Below, piece after piece: positions 52,652 through 56,211 of a DNA stretch of 56,211 nt. Below the pieces are notes generated by a model that saw nothing but the letters and a program-made list of their open reading frames with translations, was not told where the DNA came from and did not search any database. Numbering within the stretch: the first letter of the stretch is position 1; each line of letters opens with the position of its first letter. The stretch is from NCBI RefSeq assembly GCF_000518805.1, contig NZ_JAEH01000040.1, forward strand, positions 1-56,211. Direction: 5' to 3'. Position numbers and translations under genes: made by a program. The stretch is from Shewanella waksmanii ATCC BAA-643. GTDB taxonomy: Bacteria; Pseudomonadota; Gammaproteobacteria; Enterobacterales; Shewanellaceae.

Positions 52652-53002
52652 ATTCCCTTAATTAATTATTAGGCTAGGAGAACACGACGAACGCAAAGTA
52701 AAGATATACAAACGTATTATATTTCAATCCATTGCAGCCATCCGGGTGGCATTTCTTGACTTCGCTCTCCTAGCGGCCGCTACCATAATCGACATTGACA
52801 AAAATTCAAAACACTATTTTAGGGAAAATGAAATCTTTTGGGTTAAGTGACCAAAAATGAGCCGCAACAATAACACCTTTGGTGGTTATTCAAGCAACCA
52901 ATAATACTATTGGCTAGACAAAACAATGAACACAGCGAAATCAACTGATGAAAATGAAAACTAATTTTGCTCGCCATTGGCTTGTTTGTGGAAAGTGCCC
53001 GC
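52652..53002. other. 351-bp gap with two small hairpins
   Basis: It lies between the porin start and the DUF599 stop. AATAACACC/GGTGGTTATT (52869-52890) and CCAATA/TATTGG (52898-52913) form consecutive hairpins downstream of the DUF599 gene and may end its transcript, though without a T run. The porin promoter should be near 52700. No gene was seen. Confidence 0.45.
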
Positions 53003-53713
53003 TCATTCATCTAGCCGGGCTTTGCGCGCATCTAATATGCTCATCGCTTCGGTAATCGCGACTACCGCCCGAGACTTAAACTCACGCTTATATAAGGTAT
53101 AAACCACTAAGAGTGAAGCCAAAATAAACAGTAAAGGATGAAAGAACCAGCAGAGAACCGCCATCGCAAAATAGTAGGCTCGTAAACCATTATTATAGGA
53201 ATGTGCTGCTTGATCTTGCACCACAGCCATCTGCTTAGCGTAGCGTTGCAATGCCTCATTGCCTCCTTCTTGATCAATAGGCGCCGCCCCCACCATCACA
53301 TTTAAAAAGCCATATTGACGCATAGACCAAGTAAACAGGAAAAAAGCATAAACAAAAATAAAGGTGAGTAAGCCGAGCTTTATTTGAATGACCGCATCGG
53401 TCGGTGCAGCACTATATGGAATAGAGGCGATAACAAACTCTAGACGTTCTATTTGTGCAAACAAAGTCAACACACCCGCTAGCACCAGCATAGTGGTTGA
53501 TGCAAAAAACGTAATATTACGCTCAAGGTTGGCCAGCAATGCCGCCTCGCCGACACGCACTTCTCGACTAAGTAGCTCATTCATCCAATGGATACGATGC
53601 TGGTGCAAACACCGAGCAATACAATTAGTGGTTTTGGCTTTTTTGCGCGCAAAACGGGTGTAACCAATCCAACAACTAAAAAAGCAAATGACTGCTAACA
53701 AGTCCAACAACAT
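53003..53713 (-). CDS. DUF599 membrane protein
   Basis: The 236-residue protein fits DUF599: an N-terminal helix (LLDLLAVICFFSCWIGYTRF), a cytosolic part with HRIHWMNELLSREVRVGEAALLANLERNITFFASTTMLVLAGVLTL, and three further helices with KLGLLTFIFVYAFFLFTWSMRQYGFLNVMVGAAP. Members are uncharacterised inner-membrane proteins. The Shine-Dalgarno is weak. It stands alone, between the porin and the S41 peptidase. Confidence 0.85.
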   Translation of the reverse strand: MLLDLLAVICFFSCWIGYTRFARKKAKTTNCIARCLHQHRIHWMNELLSREVRVGEAALLANLERNITFFASTTMLVLAGVLTLFAQIERLEFVIASIPYSAAPTDAVIQIKLGLLTFIFVYAFFLFTWSMRQYGFLNVMVGAAPIDQEGGNEALQRYAKQMAVVQDQAAHSYNNGLRAYYFAMAVLCWFFHPLLFILASLLVVYTLYKREFKSRAVVAITEAMSILDARKARLDE

Positions 53714-53931
53714 AATTGTCTATACTGACCTCTAATACTCTATTAGATCCAATGTACTGCAAATGCCCACCAAACGACAACTACCAACTAACCAAGGCAG
53801 TAGTTATGGCATGCATTAACCCCTTCCGTTATACCAAAGCGGAATAGATAAAGGTACAAATGTAAGCGTTTATGCTATAACGGGGCATTGGTCTAGTTGA
53901 TAGATTTACTGGGTAAAATAAAGGATTATTT

Positions 53932-55566
53932 ATGAGGTTACTCCCACGCAAGTATTTTCGTACTTTCATTGTCTTAAGCAGTTTAGCTATTGCCGGTTGT
54001 AGTGGCGGCGGAAGTACAACGGCAGACACGAATTCTGGCAACACCGGCTCAATTGGTACTGGTGGCTCTGGAACCGGCTCTGGCAATAACTCCTCTACAG
54101 AATGGGTCGCTGGGGAATTTACTCCCTATACACAGCTTGCTAATCAATGCAGTGCCGATCAAACGGGCTCAGCCATGACAGAAAAACTGTGGCTACGTTC
54201 ATGGAGTGACGATACTTACCTGTGGTACTCCGAAATTTTAGATCAGGACCCTGCCCCATATACTGTTGCAGAGTATTTTTCAGTATTGATGACGCAGGAA
54301 CTAACAGCGTCGGGCGAACCAAAAGATAATCCAAATTTTCACTACTCAATTCCAACCGACATATGGGAACAACAAAGCCAGTCAGGCGCCTCTTTTGGGT
54401 ATGGTTTCGAAATAGTCATTCAACAAGCAAGTAATCAACAAGAGCGCAAAGTCAGTGTGGCTTACTCTGAGCCAAACACACCGGCAAGTAGTGCCAATAT
54501 CCAACGTGGTGCAGTCATTGTTGCTATTGATGGCGTCAATGTTGCCAGCGCCAACAACGACAGTGAATTAGCGGTACTTACTAATGGTCTGTTTCCATCG
54601 CAATCTGGCCAGCAAACCGAGTTTTTGGTACGTGATTTAGGTTCAGTCGACAACCGCACTATAACGCTTACGGCGCAAACCGTGGTTTCCACGCCAGTAC
54701 AACAAACCCAAGTTATCGATACCGCCACAGGGAAAGTGGGTTACGTGCTATTTAACTCTCATATCGCACCTGCTGAGCGTGGTCTTTATGATGCCATAAG
54801 TACCTTAAGTCAAGCTGGGATTGATGATTTAGTCCTTGATTTACGCTATAACGGCGGCGGTTTGTTAGCCATGGCTAGTCAACTGAGCTATATGATTGCT
54901 GGTGAGCAAGCCACCATAGACCGTATTTTTGAGCGCACTAGCTTTAACGATAAATACCCCAACACCAACCCAGTCACCGGTGAGCCATTAACGAGTATGC
55001 CGTTTATCACAGAGAGTATCGGCTTTAATACCGGACTATTGTCAGCAGGCTTAAATTTGCCCGTGTTAGATTTACCACGAGTTTTCGTGCTTACCAGTAA
55101 CGGCACTTGTTCTGCCAGTGAAGCAATAATGAACGGCTTACGCGGCATCGACATTGAAGTCATTCAAATTGGCGCGACCACCTGTGGTAAACCCTATGGT
55201 TTTTATCCGACGCCTAATTGCGGCACCACCTATTTCACCATTCAATTTCAAGGTGAAAACAACAAAGGCTTTGGTGAATACTCAGATGGATTTGCAGCGG
55301 TTAGCAACCCAACTTTACCAAGCGAACTACCAGGGTGTTATGTTGCCGATGATTTAACCCATGACTTTGGTGACACCAATGAAGGTATGCTCAGTGCCGC
55401 TCTTTATTATCGTGATAATGGCCAGTGTCCAATCAGCATAGCAAGTCGTTCACCTCAACTAAGCAGCACGGTACAATCTATTGATACATCGTTGAAAATT
55501 GAAGATGCTCGCCAACAGAACTTCTGGAAGCACAACCGTATCGTCAACAATATGGGAAGCCAGTAA
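53932..55566 (+). CDS. S41-family peptidase lipoprotein
   Basis: The 544-residue protein has a signal with lipobox (LAIAGC, Cys23) and a Gly/Ser-rich linker to about residue 60. A PDZ-like domain lies about 150-235 (RGAVIVAIDGVNVASANND), and the tail-specific protease domain about 245-500: VLDLRYNGGGLLAMASQLS, then TSNGTCSASEAIMNGL with the catalytic Ser near 394-396 and TTCGKPYGF with the Lys at 420. CtpA-like enzymes cut the C-terminus of periplasmic proteins. A small lipoprotein gene starts directly at the stop. AAGGA precedes the ATG. Confidence 0.9.
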   Translation: MRLLPRKYFRTFIVLSSLAIAGCSGGGSTTADTNSGNTGSIGTGGSGTGSGNNSSTEWVAGEFTPYTQLANQCSADQTGSAMTEKLWLRSWSDDTYLWYSEILDQDPAPYTVAEYFSVLMTQELTASGEPKDNPNFHYSIPTDIWEQQSQSGASFGYGFEIVIQQASNQQERKVSVAYSEPNTPASSANIQRGAVIVAIDGVNVASANNDSELAVLTNGLFPSQSGQQTEFLVRDLGSVDNRTITLTAQTVVSTPVQQTQVIDTATGKVGYVLFNSHIAPAERGLYDAISTLSQAGIDDLVLDLRYNGGGLLAMASQLSYMIAGEQATIDRIFERTSFNDKYPNTNPVTGEPLTSMPFITESIGFNTGLLSAGLNLPVLDLPRVFVLTSNGTCSASEAIMNGLRGIDIEVIQIGATTCGKPYGFYPTPNCGTTYFTIQFQGENNKGFGEYSDGFAAVSNPTLPSELPGCYVADDLTHDFGDTNEGMLSAALYYRDNGQCPISIASRSPQLSSTVQSIDTSLKIEDARQQNFWKHNRIVNNMGSQ

Positions 55567-55950
55567 ATGAAGAGCATAACGCGATGGTGCGTGTTGGGTC
55601 TGTCCGCGGTAATTGTTGGATGCTCGGTGTCAGCTACGCCACTGACCGACAAAGCTGAACCCGCACTGCGCACAGACAACAGCGCTGAGGGCACCGAAGA
55701 AATTAAACAAGCCATCGCACAGTTACTGGCGCTCAAGCAAGTGAACCTTAGCGAACAGGCGTTTACCCAGCAAACCAGTATCACCATTGAACGCACTGCT
55801 CACAAGGTCAATGGCCAACTGATTATGGGGCGTAACTATGAGATGCCGCAGCAGGTTAATTTGCTAACAGAGGGCGGTCGTTGTTATGTGTCACACCCTA
55901 AAAGCCAGCAAAGCCAACAGTTATTTAAGGTGCACTGTCAGCCTCAGTAA
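55567..55950 (+). CDS. small lipoprotein coupled to the S41 peptidase
   Basis: The 127-residue protein has a signal with lipobox (AVIVGCSV, Cys19) and a mostly polar mature part with an RTDNSAEGTEEIKQAIAQLL helix and two Cys (GGRCYVSHP and KVHCQPQ) likely to pair. I know no family. Its ATG begins on the base after the S41 stop, so translation is coupled and it may be an adaptor or inhibitor of the peptidase, by analogy with Prc-NlpI only. A terminator follows. Confidence 0.72.
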   Translation: MKSITRWCVLGLSAVIVGCSVSATPLTDKAEPALRTDNSAEGTEEIKQAIAQLLALKQVNLSEQAFTQQTSITIERTAHKVNGQLIMGRNYEMPQQVNLLTEGGRCYVSHPKSQQSQQLFKVHCQPQ

Positions 55951-55984
55951 CTCCCTTTGAGCGAGTTAATGAATTGAAGTACAA

Positions 55985-56016
55985 AAAAAGCCGTATCACA
56001 ATACGGCTTTTTCTTT
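55985..56016 (+). terminator. intrinsic terminator after the S41 operon
   Basis: AAAAAGCCGTAT pairs with ATACGGCTTTTT around CACA, with extra T behind. It ends the peptidase-lipoprotein unit just before the IS. Confidence 0.92.
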
Positions 56017-56024
56017 TTAGGGTT

Positions 56025-56211
56025 TGTCCCGTCCTGAGATAAGTTGACACTTTGGAGACTTATCTATGAAACCTTCAAGCACAATCAGCATTAAACGTAC
56101 ACAACGTGATTACACATTAGGCTTTAAATTAGCCGTTGTCAGTCAAGTAGAAAAAGGCGAGCTAACCTATAAGCAAGCTCAACAGCACTACGGTATTCAA
56201 GGTCGAAGTAC
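56025..56211 (+). mobile_element. left end of a second insertion sequence
   Basis: TGTCCCGTCCTGAGATAAGT at 56025-56044 looks like a left terminal inverted repeat, in front of a short leader and the transposase start. The element runs off the window, so its length and right end are not seen. Confidence 0.7.
56066..56211 (+). CDS. transposase OrfA-like, N-terminal part (cut by window edge)
   Basis: The first 48 codons read as a short IS3-type OrfA: KRTQRDYTLGFKLAVVSQVE and KGELTYKQAQQHYGIQGRS form a winged HTH of the transposase_8 type that binds the IS end. The start ATG 56066 has GGAG upstream. The frame is open at the edge. The family call is likely but the subgroup cannot be set. Confidence 0.8.
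   Translation, partial: MKPSSTISIKRTQRDYTLGFKLAVVSQVEKGELTYKQAQQHYGIQGRS

Noticed and set aside
1..56211. The two edge IS as halves of one composite transposon
   Set aside because: They show different parts (OrfB end and OrfA start) and the distance is 56 kb of ordinary chromosomal genes. No shared ends could be compared, so this is not supported.
1..56211. CRISPR array, tRNA or rRNA genes, prophage
   Set aside because: No regularly spaced direct repeats, no cloverleaf with typical T arm sequence and no phage structural genes were seen on either strand by reading.

Overview
The window reads as a chromosomal stretch of a marine or aquatic gammaproteobacterium, most consistent with Shewanella. 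The grounds are the six-gene Na+-NQR operon, the Kef/KefF pair, many periplasmic and outer-membrane proteins, CPA2, Ohr, DUF599 and DUF900 families, MetJ-, Fur- and PsrA-like sites, and moderate GC. No tool was run; the genus is an inference. Both window edges cut into insertion sequences of the IS3 type.

Layout. 1-3.3 kb: end of an IS3-type transposase, then an ars-like operon (arsR, thioredoxin-like arsE, arsF, arsG, arsP) that matches the organoarsenical ArsEFG plus ArsP arrangement. 3.4-4.3 kb: DoxX-like membrane protein and Ohr peroxidase behind a palindromic OhrR-like operator. 4.4-12.8 kb: envelope proteins (LpxR-type lipid A deacylase, two beta-barrels), an unusual dicarboxylate/amino-acid symporter fused to a periplasmic solute-binding domain, an isolated BshA-type glycosyltransferase, a DUF333 protein and an unknown gene. 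12.9-19.4 kb: a secreted LruC-domain protein with a partner lipoprotein and, convergent to them, a TonB-dependent receptor with a downstream lipoprotein. 19.9-22.2 kb: fadE behind a PsrA-like box.

22.5-33.5 kb: a small lipoprotein built of six 13-residue repeats behind a Fur-like box, DUF900 hydrolase, double-cupin ChrR-like protein, glycine-zipper protein, a LysR regulator divergent from kefF-kefB, a DUF1272 zinc protein, an OsmC gene broken by a nonsense codon and by a 263-bp MITE, a divergent LysR gene, hpf, an unknown protein and an intact OsmC paralogue. 33.5-40.8 kb: a signalling cluster on the minus strand: double-REC protein with a histidine-kinase ATPase domain lacking its phospho-acceptor His, a 1570-residue hybrid kinase, and a REC-HD-GYP c-di-GMP phosphodiesterase.

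40.9-49.1 kb: AI-2E/PerM permease, SYLF-type lipoprotein, a tiny membrane protein, and nqrABCDEF (minus strand) without apbE or nqrM directly behind it. 49.4-56.2 kb: secreted cupin, ABM-fold monooxygenase, metY with two MetJ boxes, a porin, DUF599 membrane protein, an S41 peptidase lipoprotein with a tightly coupled small lipoprotein, and the left end of a second IS.

No tRNA, rRNA, CRISPR array or prophage was seen. The most distinctive items are the symporter-binding-protein fusion, the orphan BshA, the 13-residue-repeat lipoprotein, the aromatic organoarsenical operon, the degenerate kinase, and the MITE whose removal rebuilds the broken osmC reading frame apart from one stop codon.
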